64,000 nt of DNA from Gnetum montanum (Eukaryota; Streptophyta; Gnetopsida; Gnetales; Gnetaceae). How positions within the stretch are numbered: the stretch's first letter is position 1; every line of letters starts with the position of its first letter. Below the pieces are notes generated by a model. That model had not been told where the DNA came from and ran no database searches. It saw only the letters and a program-made list of their open reading frames with translations. Position numbers and translations under genes: made by a program. Of this stretch, positions 11,450 to 22,829 are shown one piece after another. The DNA lies in NCBI GenBank assembly GCA_015680685.1, contig MNCI01000651.1:238053-302052 (forward strand), written 5' to 3'.

Positions 11450-12129
11450 TTATGATTTACGCATGATTTTATTGATGAAATTGAATAGTGGCCATATGAA
11501 TGTTGGTGAGATTAATCATAAGATTTTCTGTATGCTTTTAAATATTTTCTTTTTTCTAGTTTTATATCTTTATTTATGCAAAGCGTAAGCAGAGTTGTTA
11601 AAGGCTTTGGATGGGTTGCGTTGCTGTGGGATGGAATTGCTAGTTTAAGGCCATCGTGGGCCGTCATGTAGCGTTTGTGTAAGATACAAGCGGATTAACT
11701 AGTTTTTGGCCGTTGCGGGCCTTTGCTAGTTTAAGGTCATTACGAGCCATCACTATTTTTAGGCTGTTGTGGGCCGTTTGCGTAAGTCTGAAAGTGTAAG
11801 TGATAATAATGTACATGGTTTGCGTAATTGTACTAATGTGACTAATAGCAATTAAAGAGCGTAAATGGCATAACAGAAAATAAAATGTAGATGGCGTAGT
11901 GAATAGAAAGTGTAAATATGTATGTATATGTTAAAGAAAACTAACAATGACATTGATAAGCGTAAGCGAAAAATTAGTGGAAATATGATGATGTGCGTAG
12001 ATGCCACTCAGATCAATCGCTAACTTGCAATTGTGTCTTGATGGCTTTTACGTTCAGTGATGCGTAAGGGTAGGGAGATTTGTGATCTGACTCCTCCATA
12101 CCATCTTCCTAAAATGGTAAGTTGGCCCA
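11450..12129 (-). other. Element A spacer between antisense gene and protease
   Basis: Non-coding. It contains four to five units of CTAGTTTAAGGCCATCGTGG-type repeat at about 11640-11780, in the same orientation as the array downstream of integrase. The rest (11790-12000) is AT-rich with many GTAAATG / GCGTAAG words. The minus-strand protease reading frame decays into this region. Confidence 0.6.
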
Positions 12130-12846
12130 GGCCAGGCTATCATCATTCGTTTTAGCTTGTTCAGGAATTCAAACATGGGTTTGATCTTCTAATGTTTCGA
12201 CCTCTGAACCTCGCTCTTCTTTGATATTGTTGACAGTCCTAGGGGTTGTTTCATCACCACAGATAACCACCTCTCCCCTTGCGTAAGGTAGGTGTATCTC
12301 TTAGTATATAGGTGATGAAACCATCCTCAGTTGGGCAAGCCAAGACCTCCCTAGAATCAAATTGAAACCGGGCATCTCCTCGACAACGATGAATGTGGCA
12401 TCTATTGGGAATTGATCCCCAACCACGAATTCGATATGCACCGTCCCCTTGACCTAAAATCGTGCCCCGTTGAACAACTTTAGGCATGTTTTCATTGTAG
12501 GAATAATCTAGTCGATCAGGCCCAACTTATCCATGATGGGATAAGGGATGACATTCGTAGCCGCGCCATCGTCAACATGCATACTCCAGATCCGATGTTG
12601 AACAACCTGAATGGTGATAAACATGGGTTCAGTTGTCACTTGACCTTTCTCAAGATCTTCTTTAATGGATTCATTGTGAAAGGTCAACGAGGTTGGTTTA
12701 GGTTTCTCAGTGGTAGGAGGAAGCATGACTACATGTATCGCTTCCTCTTCTGCTAGTAAGCCTTCATCCACTGGTATGGATGTCAGCATACGAACCATAG
12801 CCTCATGGTGTTTTTGGGATGTCATAAGTAGATCATAGAGGCTCAA
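12130..12846 (-). pseudogene. Element A protease
   Basis: Retroviral-type aspartic protease that would cut the Gag-Pol polyprotein. The active-site loop reads MHVDDGAATNVIPYPIMDKLGL, so the usual D-S/T-G-A is D-D-G-A; elements E (DEGA) and F (DDGV) are similar, suggesting a family trait. The flap-to-helix part reads EEMPGFNLILGRSWLAQL, with the conserved ILGRSWL near the end. One stop lies just after the KLGLID segment and others follow. The upstream segment LYDLLMTSQKHHEAM is also shared with F. Confidence 0.85.
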
Positions 12847-12959
12847 TGTTGTGTTCTTCTATTTCAGAGCCTACTTGACCTGCGTAAATGCATCGAGGAG
12901 GTCCCGTTCTCGGCTGGGTTGTTTATCCCCTCTGTCTTCTTCCATTCGCCCTAAGAGAA

Positions 12960-15685
12960 GAATCTCCCGAGGTGGAATAGTGTCAGTTGGAGGGTTTTGT
13001 TTCTTCCTACTGAGGGGAGGTCACTGTGTTTCTGTACCCTTGTCTTGCCCAAAAGGCATAGGTGCAGGGACAGAGGCCAAGGGCCTAGGCTTAGGGAAGC
13101 CTAGCATAGTATGGTTTTTGGTGGCATTGACTGATGCGTCTCCTTCCCTTTTTTTATTTGATGGTGATTGATGGTGATGGCTAGAAGCTTGCCCCTGTGT
13201 AAAAGGAGTAGCCAGTGGTTTTGGTACCCTAAGGATAAAAGGTGCCTTAGGGGTAGGCACGGGCATGGCCGCGACTTTACTGTTAGCATGAGGCTGAGTT
13301 AAAGCTAGAGAGGACGCTCGGATAACAAAGGGTGGCATCGGGACACCGCTAGCTGCCGATGAAGAGCTTACCCCCTAGGGTGAAGTAGTAGGTACACGTA
13401 AAACAAAGGGCTATTTAGGCATTACCTTCCCTTCACCGTATGTACTTACCACGTTGATTGTGTATGGTGCGCTATTTGCGTTTAACAGATCCTTGTACAC
13501 ATGCAACGCCTATTTTTTGGGATGCGTTGGACTACTGCCGTCTAGTTTCAAAGAACCATCGTCGATCATGTGTTGAATGTCATCTTTCAACGCCTAGCAG
13601 TAATCAGTGTCGTGACCACACAACTGGTGGTAGTCACAAAAACGGTCCAACCTAAAAGACCTCGGAACTGGCGGTTCGTTGGGTAGGGCTAAAGAAGGAT
13701 TCTTCAGCAATTCACAATGACACCTGTGATGCTGGAGAGCTTCTTCGGATACCTTCTTATTCTGAATGTATCCTGCCCGTAACAATTATTTTAACAGTTC
13801 CAAATGTTTTATAGTCAGGGCTGTATACTTTGAGCGATCTATACCCTCAAAGTTTGGCTTTGGCTGGGGGGCTTTTCAGGGGCAAGTGTGTCTTGACCGG
13901 TGCTGCTTGCGCTAGCTGTGGTCTCGGGGGATGCCACGGGTGCCTTCTTGTTCTTGTTTTTAGCACCTTCAGCTAGCGCAGCTACCATCATTGTTGTTGC
14001 TTTACCTTTGTCCTTACCCTTATTGTTAGCATTTTTATAGGCCACATACGTCGGGTCTTTGCTAGCCTCTGCAGCATCTTGGATGCTCTTAGTCTGGGCA
14101 AAAGCGTGGCTTAAGGAGTGAGGGGCAAGGTAATACAACTTGGACTTGATAAAATCGTTGACTGCTCCTTTGAAGATAGCCAACAAATGGGCTTCCGCAA
14201 TAGGCTCATGGATTTCATTCAAAGTGGCACTCCATCGTTGTATAAACTTTTGAACTGGTTCAAGTGGATCTTGCTTCACTCCCATAAGTTGATCTAACGT
14301 GACCTCCTGCTTTAAGTTGTATTTAAAGCAAGTCACAAATTACGTTAGGAGCTCTTCCAGGGTTGAGAAGGAAGAGCGAGGGAGTGCTCGATACCAGTCC
14401 AAAGCTTTCCCTACCAGAGACATTGCAAAAACATGGATGATCGTATGAGGCCATTGCTATAACAACAAGGATTCAGACCTGAAGGTAACCAGGTGAGCAT
14501 TGGGATCTCCTTCCCCATTATATTTAATAAAATGGGGTAACGACATCCTTGGGGGTAATGACAACATAGGAACTGCTGGACTGATGGGATCATCCTAATA
14601 GAAATCCATGATTTATATGGTATCAGAGCCAGCAGCTTTAAGGCGCTTAACCTCCTCAGTGAGGGTCTGAATAAGTAAAAACGCTTGATCTAGGCTTGTT
14701 GATGGAGAAGTCTGCGTAGGAGGAGCCAGGGGTTGAACTGAGAAGGCAGTGCCAGGCAGTGAAAATGGAGCGATGGCTTGGCTAACATGTGGTACTATAG
14801 GGTCTACCCCTATAGACGGGGCTACCTGTGGAAGCGACCACCCACCATGTTGAGCAGAGAGATTGGCCGCCACCGGATGTGCAGGATAGAGATTGTGAGG
14901 ATATTGTGAGACATGCGTAGGCGTGATCCACTGACCAGCCATAGGTTGTTGAACGGATTGCTACAACTGAACAGTGGGTTACCTTGCAGGGGGTGGCAAC
15001 GAAAAGGTTTGCACCGGATTTTGTGCTAGGCAGGTTGTAGGCATGGCATGGGGTTGCACTTGAGGGATGAAATAGGGCACGGTGGACACAGGTACCACCG
15101 ATGGAATACCAATCACATGTGGTGATCAGACTGCCCCCACATTATTCTAAGGTAGTATTTGCACTTGCAAGACGGATGATTGGGTAGTTACCTACGGGAT
15201 GACAGGAATATGAGTTTGAGTGGTCATGGCTGGATTAAGATGGGCAGCTTCTCCGGTAAGAGGAAACAGGGGATTTATGTATGTATGGGGACTAAGAATG
15301 TGGTATGAATGTTCAGACTGGGCCACAAGTTCATCTTCCTCTTCCTCCCCGTTCTGAGGTTTTAGCATGGACCATGTAGCCTGACTCCTAGCCATAACCA
15401 GTTGGGTTACGATTTCATGATAATGCTCAGTTAGGAGGATAATGTCGTAAGCGGTAGGGGTGAAATCTTTACCCCCTCTATGGATCAGCTCAAAATTTCA
15501 TTTCGCTTAGATCTTGGCTCGGCTAAGAGCAAGCTTTAATTGGATCTTGACACAAATAAAATTATATTCTTTAGGCTTCATGATGGTGAATACAGGATCT
15601 TTGCCCTATAATCTTAATGAACGGCACGACGGTCCCTGAGGTCCTATGATGCCAAAAGCTGGCCCAATGGTGATGATGGGATTCA
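12960..15685 (-). pseudogene. Element A gag with proline-rich linker
   Basis: Structural protein that forms the particle and binds RNA. The start is probably near 15685, where a GTG sits at the place of F's ATG (both followed by Asn-Pro). In order on the minus strand: an N-terminal block with KEYNFICVKIQLKL; a Pro/Gln-rich stretch ending in a Leu-rich helix (TSLDQAFLLIQTLTEEVKRL); the gag core starting at KYNGEGDPNAHLVTF (about 14500) and running through FKYNLKQEVTLDQLMGVKQD and HLLAIFKGAVNDF; a Lys/Ala-rich tail; a Cys-His knuckle CDYHQLCGHDTDYC (about 13600); and a proline-rich linker to the protease (13021-13338). Several stops interrupt it. Confidence 0.85.
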
Positions 15686-15975
15686 CAGACGTGGCACTGA
15701 GTCAGTGGTGATCATAGCAGTAGTGGTTGCATATGCGGAAACCATTTCTCAGAAGGGTTAATGACAACAAGCGATAGGATCTAAAAGGAAATGGCCAAAC
15801 AGAATTATAATTGGGCTTTCTACCATGTAGGATTCCAAGGGAATCATTGCTGTGACCAATCTACACCTCACGATTCTTTGTAAACTTCCTTAGAGGTATA
15901 ACATCTATGTTTTTATAGACGTCGGTATAGATCGCTTACAGGGCTACTGGTAAAATACGGATCAAAGCTTTATCT
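15686..15975 (-). other. Element A 5' leader
   Basis: Untranslated region between the primer-binding site and gag. No open frame or clear motif other than a likely packaging and translation leader by position. Confidence 0.5.
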
Positions 15976-15994
15976 GGCCCTCCTTCTAGCACCA
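15976..15994 (-). promoter_or_regulatory. Element A primer-binding site
   Basis: On the minus strand TGGTGCTAGAAGGAGGGCC begins six bases inside the 5' LTR. The identical 19 bases follow the 5' LTR of element F (44130-44148) at a matching distance. TGG at its start fits pairing with a tRNA CCA end. I cannot identify the tRNA; it is not the usual initiator-Met site. Confidence 0.8.
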
Positions 15995-16000
15995 GAAAAC

Positions 16001-17582
16001 TATAACAATGGAAAATGTTGGTCGCTGGAAAATACCAAACGAAACCTGTGTACACAGTCTTAACCACGGATCCGTGCGAGGGCCGTGTTGGAGAAAATGA
16101 ATCCGCAGTACCCTGAACGGTCTTGTTGATCAAACAGGGACTTACTCAATCATTAAATTGATGAATATTATGTGTGTTAGATATTCCATGAAATAATTTG
16201 ATTCGATGAATCATAAAAGGAGTAGAAAACAATGTAGATAAATTGGAATAACGACAACGTCAACACGACAAGAAGGATCAGATTTAAGAAAATGCGCAGT
16301 TCCAAGATCTGCACTTTGACCCAAAAACTAAGTAGATTGTATATAAAGTTCTAATGGAAAACTCCACTTATCTTGTGCGAAGTATATAAAAAATAACAAG
16401 AAAACTGTTCAGCAAGGAGTACAGAATGGAATTCGATCTACCTCATAAGCCAAAGATGGGATGCAAGGAAGGTCAAACCTGAATGTCTATCGATCAACTA
16501 TTTCTGATCAATAGATCTTGCCAACTGCACCAGATGATCTCTCAATCTCTGATCTACTCCTTTCACCTTTGGTAGTCTCTACTCAAAATAGCCAATGATA
16601 GCCAATGGAGAGAACTGTATCTTCGTCAAAGGACTAATCGCTCCTACTGCCAATGCTCAAGCAAATGTCTCTGTCGTTGCTAAAAGATGATGCTACCAAA
16701 AGTCCAAGATGCCAGCCCTTGTTTCTTCATCAACTGGAGTATTTATAAGTTTGACAACATGTGGAGAAGGCACGACCCTGATGACACATGTCTCGAACCT
16801 TCAAAATACCATTGACTTGTTAAACTTTATGTTGAAATTGGTCATGTCGCGTCACGTTTTTGGGAAGGGGGGCAAAGTATGTTGTCAACCACTTCCACCA
16901 AAGCTGCTTCATGATTACGCACAATACGCTCATCAGCGTATTGTGCGTGTGGATAGCAGATGCGTATCTGATACTGCTTTAGCCCGCCTTACGCTGTATT
17001 ACACTTATTTACGCTTAGATGCGTGGTCGAGCGTAATCGAGCATGGAAGTAGTTGATTCAAGCTGTTTTACGCTCATTCACGCCGCAAAGCGTAATAGAG
17101 CGTAAAAATGGTCAAATTTACAATAAATTATGCTTGTCTATGCTGCGTAGCATAATGAGCGTAAAGCGACCAATCTGCAAAAAAGAAGAAATCAATCTGT
17201 TGTGCTTCCTTTGACTCTGACTTCACTTTTCTTGAAGCTCGTTACACTACTCTGCGTAACGGAGCGTAAACTTAGCCCTGAACAAAAGACTTAGCAGAAT
17301 ATGCGACAAGTCTTAAATTTTAAACTACATCAAAATTGCCGAAGTAAGTTACTTACTGCTATCGGGCTATGTTAAACAAAGTTACGCTGAGCGACACTAC
17401 ACTATGTTGCGTAATGTAGTGTAAAGAAAGAAAACACAGTAAGATTGAAATCTATAAGGAACTTGGAGACTTGATACTATGCGCCTCTTTAGCCTACTTT
17501 GTCTTCTGGATTTCTTTCACAAACCTTTGCCTGAATTGTGAATCTTCGCCTAAGGGAGATTCGCAATTTCTATAGTGTTTCA
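16001..17582 (-). repeat. Element A 5' LTR
   Basis: Partner of 70-1651. The right end is TTTCA (17578-17582); the left end has TA in place of TG at 16001. It carries the same cluster of GCGTAA inverted repeats (about 16915-17425). Open frames in it (for example 16709-17056) are LTR sequence, not genes. Confidence 0.9.
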
Positions 17583-17587
17583 CATGA
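17583..17587. repeat. Target-site duplication CATGA, right copy
   Basis: Identical to 65-69. The homologous uninterrupted site in element D reads ATGACACTAAACTGC on the minus strand at the right edge of the window, confirming that A inserted here. Confidence 0.85.
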
Positions 17588-17800
17588 CACTAAACTGCCA
17601 CACTTGTCCACTAGAGTCCACTAAGACTATAAACTAGCTTGCCTCTTCATAGTCTACCATGACTATAAACTAGCATTGCACTATCCGCTATGATGATAAA
17701 TTGGCGATGTCCAAAGGACTTTGACGTGAAACTAATCCATAATAGTCCACTACGACTATAAACTGGTGACATTATCAACAACCTAGCGTCATTTCAAAAG
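17588..17800 (+). repeat. Tandem array of element C
   Basis: Five to six units of CCACTAAGACTATAAACTAGC type, spaced about 35-45 bp, continuing the units at 1-64. This is the same array type as in A, F, H and D. Confidence 0.8.
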
Positions 17801-18880
17801 ACATGCTACTACAATCAGCTGTATGTGCTCACTAAAAAAAACTTGTCGCTTGATTTGTCACATAGACCTTGATGAAACTGATGTTGTTCAAGATTCTGTG
17901 TGCGTTGAAGCTCCACATGATGGCTTCATTCCATTGGCTACATTCAAGTTTAAAGTGTTTACCTAATTGAATCATTTGTAGTTTTCTTGTTCCTTTGGAG
18001 TTCTATTTACAGGATGACACACTTGAGGCGTTCGTGCACAGATGCACTTCATCATGACGATGGGGTATCACATTCTTCCTGACGCACGTAACTGGGTTGA
18101 TCAATCTGTTCATAAGTACATTTCCAGCTCTTGATACATCCCCTATTTCTCCATCATGTCCCAATTATCCTATTTAATTACATCCCTTGGATACATTATA
18201 CTCCACCAAAGCTATTGATACATTGTTACACACTATGATCCTCTAAGCAATTACAATACAAAACACAATACATGGTGCATGACACAAAATGTAAGCACTC
18301 GAACACGAGCAAGGCACAAAAAGTAGGCTCTTTCAAAAAGACCAAAAAGAAAAAAAATAAAAGAAAAATAAAAACAAAAGAAAGCGAAAAACAAAAGAAA
18401 AGAAGAAACAAAAAAGAAGAAAAAGAGAACAAAAAGTTCAAAGAGAAAAATGCACAGAAAAGTTCTTCATGACCTCATTGAAATCATGGAATACAGACCA
18501 TTAGCTCTTCTCATACAAGCCCCAGGAGAGAGGCAATGATCATGTTCCACATCATCACGTGGCTTTGGTTGTTTACAATGGGCTCCCTTAAATATGATAC
18601 TAGGGACTTGTTTCTCCAAAGAATGCACCTCCTATGTCTTGGCTCTAAGTTTGCTAAATGTTGGTTATTGACAAAGACCAAAGATATAACTTGTTCATGT
18701 GAGAGCATTCCTCTCCCACAATTCCAACAAGCAATTATCACCCTTGATCAATTCCTGACTTCTCCAGGTTACAATCCCTTACATCTTGAACCAAATTCCC
18801 TCAATCCCATGAACTTTTGGACATGGTGTGATGACATCCAAGCAAGGGCTGATGGTTCATGTTGGTACTTGATTGTTCAT
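17801..18880 (+). other. Element C 3' spacer with purine-rich tract
   Basis: Non-coding spacer ahead of the polypurine tract. A 120-base A/G-rich stretch (about 18330-18450) is matched by a T/C-rich stretch in D (about 63120-63245) at a comparable distance from the LTR. The open frames here (18272-18472, 18536-18937) are not conserved as protein in D, where the same region has stops. Confidence 0.6.
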
Positions 18881-18957
18881 GGTGTTTTGCACTTCTTTGT
18901 CGATGTCTCTCGGGTGGATTCCTCCAGACGTCAATAAAGAGGGGCCAATGAAACACC
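18881..18957 (+). promoter_or_regulatory. Element C polypurine tract inside an imperfect palindrome
   Basis: GGTGTTTTG at the left pairs with AAACACC at the right, and CTTTGTCGATGTCT pairs with GACGTCAATAAAG. The polypurine tract AATAAAGAGGGGCCAA (18933-18948) is immediately followed by the LTR start TGAAACACC at 18949. Confidence 0.8.
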
Positions 18958-20722
18958 ATAAAATTTCTACTCAACACTTTGAAATGAGAACAATTCAGAG
19001 CCTCTTGAGTTTTGGGAGGCAAAAATTTGACTAAATCATGAAACTTAGCCTCAACTAGTCAAGCTAGCTTGCCCACACTCAACTAGTTCAAGCCAGCTTG
19101 CTCATGCTATCAAGTTAGCTTACCCTCAATGTGACCAACCCTGATAGCTTCCAAATTAGGTCAAAATGGTCCTAATTTGAATGGACAAGGCCCCCTTGGG
19201 GTCCACTGATGATCACTCCAAGTTTCAGCACCCAAAACCCAAGATTTCAAAGTCAGAATCATATGAATCTTGCCACTCATACTGAGGTCACGCTAAGGTC
19301 ACGCTGCCCAGCATGAGTACAACGTGAGCACAAATTGAACAACTTTTTAAGCCCTAAAACCAAGCCCAAACTATCTGAATTCAAGCATGCAGACTCCCCT
19401 CAATTTTCACTGATGTTCATTGTAGCTCCCAACCTCCAGAACCTTGATAATTAAGCTAAAATCACATGACTTGTTTAATCATGCCTAGGTCATGCTGGGG
19501 TCACGTTGGGGTCATGCTGATAGTGTGAGCCCAATGTGACCAAACAAAAGATAGGTCAAATCAAGCAGTCCCAAGAAAAATTTTTAGCCTCAAATCAACA
19601 CAAGGACAGACTCAAATTCAGCATCCAGGCCACCCTAGGGAGTAGGCAGTAGTTACACTTGAAAAATAGGTCTCAAAAATCAAAATTTGGTGTGAAATGA
19701 ACCATTCTAGCTTGCTCATGTCCAAGTCACACTGCAGCGTGAATCCAGTGTGAGTCCAATGTGAGCACTATTCATCAACGTGAGTACTATTCATGCCTAG
19801 ACAAAAGCACTCCAAACACACACTGAGGACACACTAGGACCAAATCAACTCACGTTGGGAGCCTTGATGAAGTAGAGATTCCTCAAACAGCTTCCAAAAC
19901 ACTCAAATTGAGATCTTACAGTAGTCAATTCAAACGACCATGAAGTTTCAAGCGAGCTAGAGTCAATCCCTCTTGGAATCCATTATAAATTTTCATTGTA
20001 AGCCTTACCATCTGTGAGCTTATCAAGCTCTTATGCTACTTCCATGGGCGTAAGCTAACTTGCAATTGTAAGATATAGTGCATCTGGTCTAGAATGTAGT
20101 CTGCCTATGTACACCTGTCACACAATCCATTTTTCGCAGATCTCACAACCATGGACCTCATTCATGAATCCTACTCCCGAGCCTAGCAAAATGTATAAAT
20201 ACCCTATTCATTGACATAAACAAGGTGGGGCAAAAATTTGGAAAAGAAAACCAGCAATCTTGAACCTAGATGCACGTGATCCCCAGCACCTGCAAACACC
20301 ACACATTAGAGCTTAACGTCTAACTTGCAATCTAGACTCATAACTACGTTTTGACCGATGCACATTTTGTCAATTAATATAATACAGTTTTCTTTTTGCC
20401 TTCCGTTGTGCTGTTCTGGTTCATTGTCTATGTTATCTTGTTTTATTGCATGTTTCTGCATATTCTGTTTACATTTTCACATTATATTCATGTTTACATT
20501 TCATTGCATTACACTCTTCATTTTACATTTCGTGACAATAACCCCAGTGCAGGCCGTAGCGTACACTCAGGGAAGTTCTTGGTTGATCTATGTGTAGACC
20601 ATCCAAGGCACTCTACCTTCGTTTTTCCAGCTTACCCTCATGTCAAGGCAGGGTCATCTGTGTCTCTCTAGAGATCTTTCAGCGTTCATTTTCTTCCAGC
20701 CTTATGCCAACGATTTCAGACA
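18949..20722 (+). repeat. Element C 3' LTR
   Basis: About 1.77 kb from TGAAACACC to GACA at 20722. It matches the LTR of D (60493-62583, minus) best at both ends, for example the GTGCAGGCCGTAGCGTACACT and CCATCCAAGGCACTCTACC regions near 20545-20615. The centre (19260-19870) has repeated CACGCTG / CATGCTG / GTGAGC words. It is shorter than D's LTR because D carries extra tandem copies. Confidence 0.82.
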
Positions 20723-21220
20723 ATACAATGGGTACATGCAAGGAAGGCTTTTTTCATTGAGGTATCCCAAACCAACATAACCCAACTAGCTGTAGCCCAA
20801 CCAATTGACATGATCACAAAATGACCTCCTATGATGGCCAATGCTATTACCTATTTCTCACAGCCAATGATTGACAACCAAAAGATTTCAATCAAGTAAA
20901 GAAAGAAGAATAAGAAAAATCCTAGCAACAAAGGTGATAATAATATGGAGGCATAGAATGAAGTGGACCCACAAAAGCCCACTCCCATATTTTCTATACC
21001 CATGACCTTCTCTGCCCAAATTGCCTTAAGTAATGTACCATAGGAGGATTCCAAAATCCAAAACTAGAAAAAGGAGTAAAAACCCCAATAACCTAAGGTT
21101 GAAGTTTGCATTTTGGGGTGCATGAAGAATGTAAAACAAAATTGGAGTAACAATTCCATGGCCAATGAAAGAAACTTCCTTAGTGTGATAAATCAAGTTA
21201 GATAGTCTCTCAAGCAAAAG
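20723..21220 (+). pseudogene. Element E gag-protease linker (remnant)
   Basis: Low-complexity, stop-riddled sequence that leads into the recognisable LKQKNTTLS segment shared with A and F just before the protease. I cannot align the rest confidently, so assignment to the linker is by position. Confidence 0.4.
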
Positions 21221-22080
21221 AACACAACGCTGAGCTTTATGGTCTGATCATGACTTCTGCCACACATTGTGAGGCATTAGTTAAGATTTTGACTTCCATT
21301 CCCATTATTGAGGACATCCAAGCTAACAAGAAATATATCCATGCAATAATGGTTTCATTTTCACTGAGGTAAGGAAATTCAACATCACTAGTGTTCTATG
21401 ATAGCAAAATTAAAGCCATCCCTCGAAATGAAAAGGTGACTAGGGCTCCTCTTTTCATCATGATTTGGATGGGATAGTTTAAGATGCATCAAGTCCATGT
21501 TGATGAAGGAGCTACAAAAAATATCATCCCATGCACCATCATTAAACACTTGGGCTTAACAGAGTAGGTACAACCTACAATAACTGCAGCTCTCAAGTCC
21601 TTCAATGGATCAAGGGTTGTTGTCAAGGGATCTATCTCCTTGGACTTTGTGGAAGGGCAGAAATTCTTCAAAACTACCAATTTCTTGGTGTTGGAGAAGA
21701 TTTTAGGATTTAACATTATCTTGGAAAGTTCTTGGTTGGCTCAATTATGAGCCATGTCTTCACCTATCACCAAGAGATTCACCTCCATTATGAGGAAGGT
21801 GAAATCATCATTCATAGTGATAGCGTGGTTTCCCTAGCTATTAATAATGTGGACATAGACTAGGTGTCTGAAGTAGAGATTTAGGAGAAAACTCCCAACC
21901 ATGAAGTCCATCAACCCAAAATAGAGGAGAAAGCCAAGAACAACAACAATGAGAATTGAGATGTGTCATAAGATGAACCACCTTTTAACATCGTTAGTAA
22001 AGGGGATGGTGAATACAAACTTGTGTAGAATAGGCCTTATACATTTCCTAACCTTTCAAAAATTAGGAAGAGTCTGCACA
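21221..22080 (+). pseudogene. Element E protease
   Basis: Aspartic protease remnant. The active-site segment reads HVDEGATKNIIP at about 21490-21530 (A has HVDDGAATNVIP), followed by the conserved C-terminal part LGFNIILESSWLAQL at about 21710-21750, equivalent to FNLILGRSWLAQL. Several stops are present. The plus strand is the coding strand; the long minus-strand frame at 21489-21716 is a shadow. Confidence 0.78.
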
Positions 22081-22829
22081 AGTAACATGCACCCCTACTC
22101 CCTCCATGTCATGCCCTTATGACCTTTATAACCATTTCTACCATAACCATTTAGCCTAATATTTCTCTTTGTTGACCAGTTATTGCCTTTATTCCCTATG
22201 TTTTATTCTACTTTTTATGCATATAACCTAGAAATTTATTTTATTTGCACTCGCATTTATTATGGCCTTCTTCCTTTCTTTATTTTCGTTTTTTAGCATG
22301 ATATAAACTAAAAATCCATAAAAACTTTAACAAAAAATATCACCAAAAATAATATCTCAACACAATCCACCATGACCTAAAACTTGCAAACAATAATCAC
22401 ACCGCAATGATCTACCATGGCCTAACACTGGTAATGTAACCACAATGCAACATGGCCCACCATGGCCTTAAACTAGAAAAATAATTTAAACTATGTTCAC
22501 CATGGCCTAAAAATGGCAAACATCTCTTTTATACTATTTACATTTAGCATTTAAATGCATTGTTTAGTCATTTAACTTTATAATCAAAATTTTTATCATT
22601 GCCATTTACAATGTTTATAACACTAGAACAGTATATATATAGCCAAAACTAAAATGAAAAATTTAAATTCAAAGTATTTATAACATACATAGCCATGGTC
22701 ACATTGTATGGAAAAATTTCAAAAATAATAATAATAATAGTCATCCATGACATAATCTTGGCTAAAAATAGTCATAAACATAAAAACAAAGATAATATAG
22801 CCATCCAGCTAAAAGAGGTAGATGAAGGA
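22081..22829 (+). other. Element E spacer between protease and antisense gene
   Basis: AT-rich, non-coding. About five units of CCATGGCCTAAAACTAG-type repeat lie at about 22365-22520, at the same relative position as the arrays at 11640-11780 (A) and 48430-48600 (F). Confidence 0.6.

Larger units (their letters stand above)
70..17582 (-). mobile_element. Element A: complete Tat-lineage Ty3-type LTR retrotransposon
   Basis: A full-length element of about 17.5 kb read on the minus strand: 5' LTR (16001-17582), primer-binding site, gag, protease, a 5-kb gap holding a plus-strand gene, RT-RNase H, aRNH, integrase, tandem array, spacer, palindromic polypurine tract, 3' LTR (70-1651). The two LTRs look roughly nine-tenths identical by eye, with mostly transition differences, and a perfect TSD (CATGA) flanks it. 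The second RNase H places it in the plant Tat/Ogre group. It retains many CpGs, unlike elements B, E, F and H. Every coding block carries some stops, so it is not autonomous as it stands. It is inserted in the 3' tandem array of element C. Confidence 0.9.
17588..20722 (+). mobile_element. Element C: 3' part (array, spacer, 3' LTR)
   Basis: Plus-strand element of which only the 3' end is in the window; its gag and pol lie beyond the left edge. It is collinear, on the opposite strand, with element D (60493-64000), so C and D are the same family. C is inserted in the gag-protease linker of E, since E's sequence resumes at 20723. Its other end and TSD cannot be seen. Confidence 0.82.

Noticed and set aside
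14618-14631. A second element's primer-binding site at this position
   Set aside because: No LTR end adjoins it and the gag frame runs through it.
18536-18937. 133-codon plus-strand frame in element C
   Set aside because: The collinear region of D has stops and shifts, so the frame is not conserved; it overlaps the PPT palindrome.
21489-21716. Minus-strand 75-codon frame
   Set aside because: Shadow of E's protease on the plus strand.
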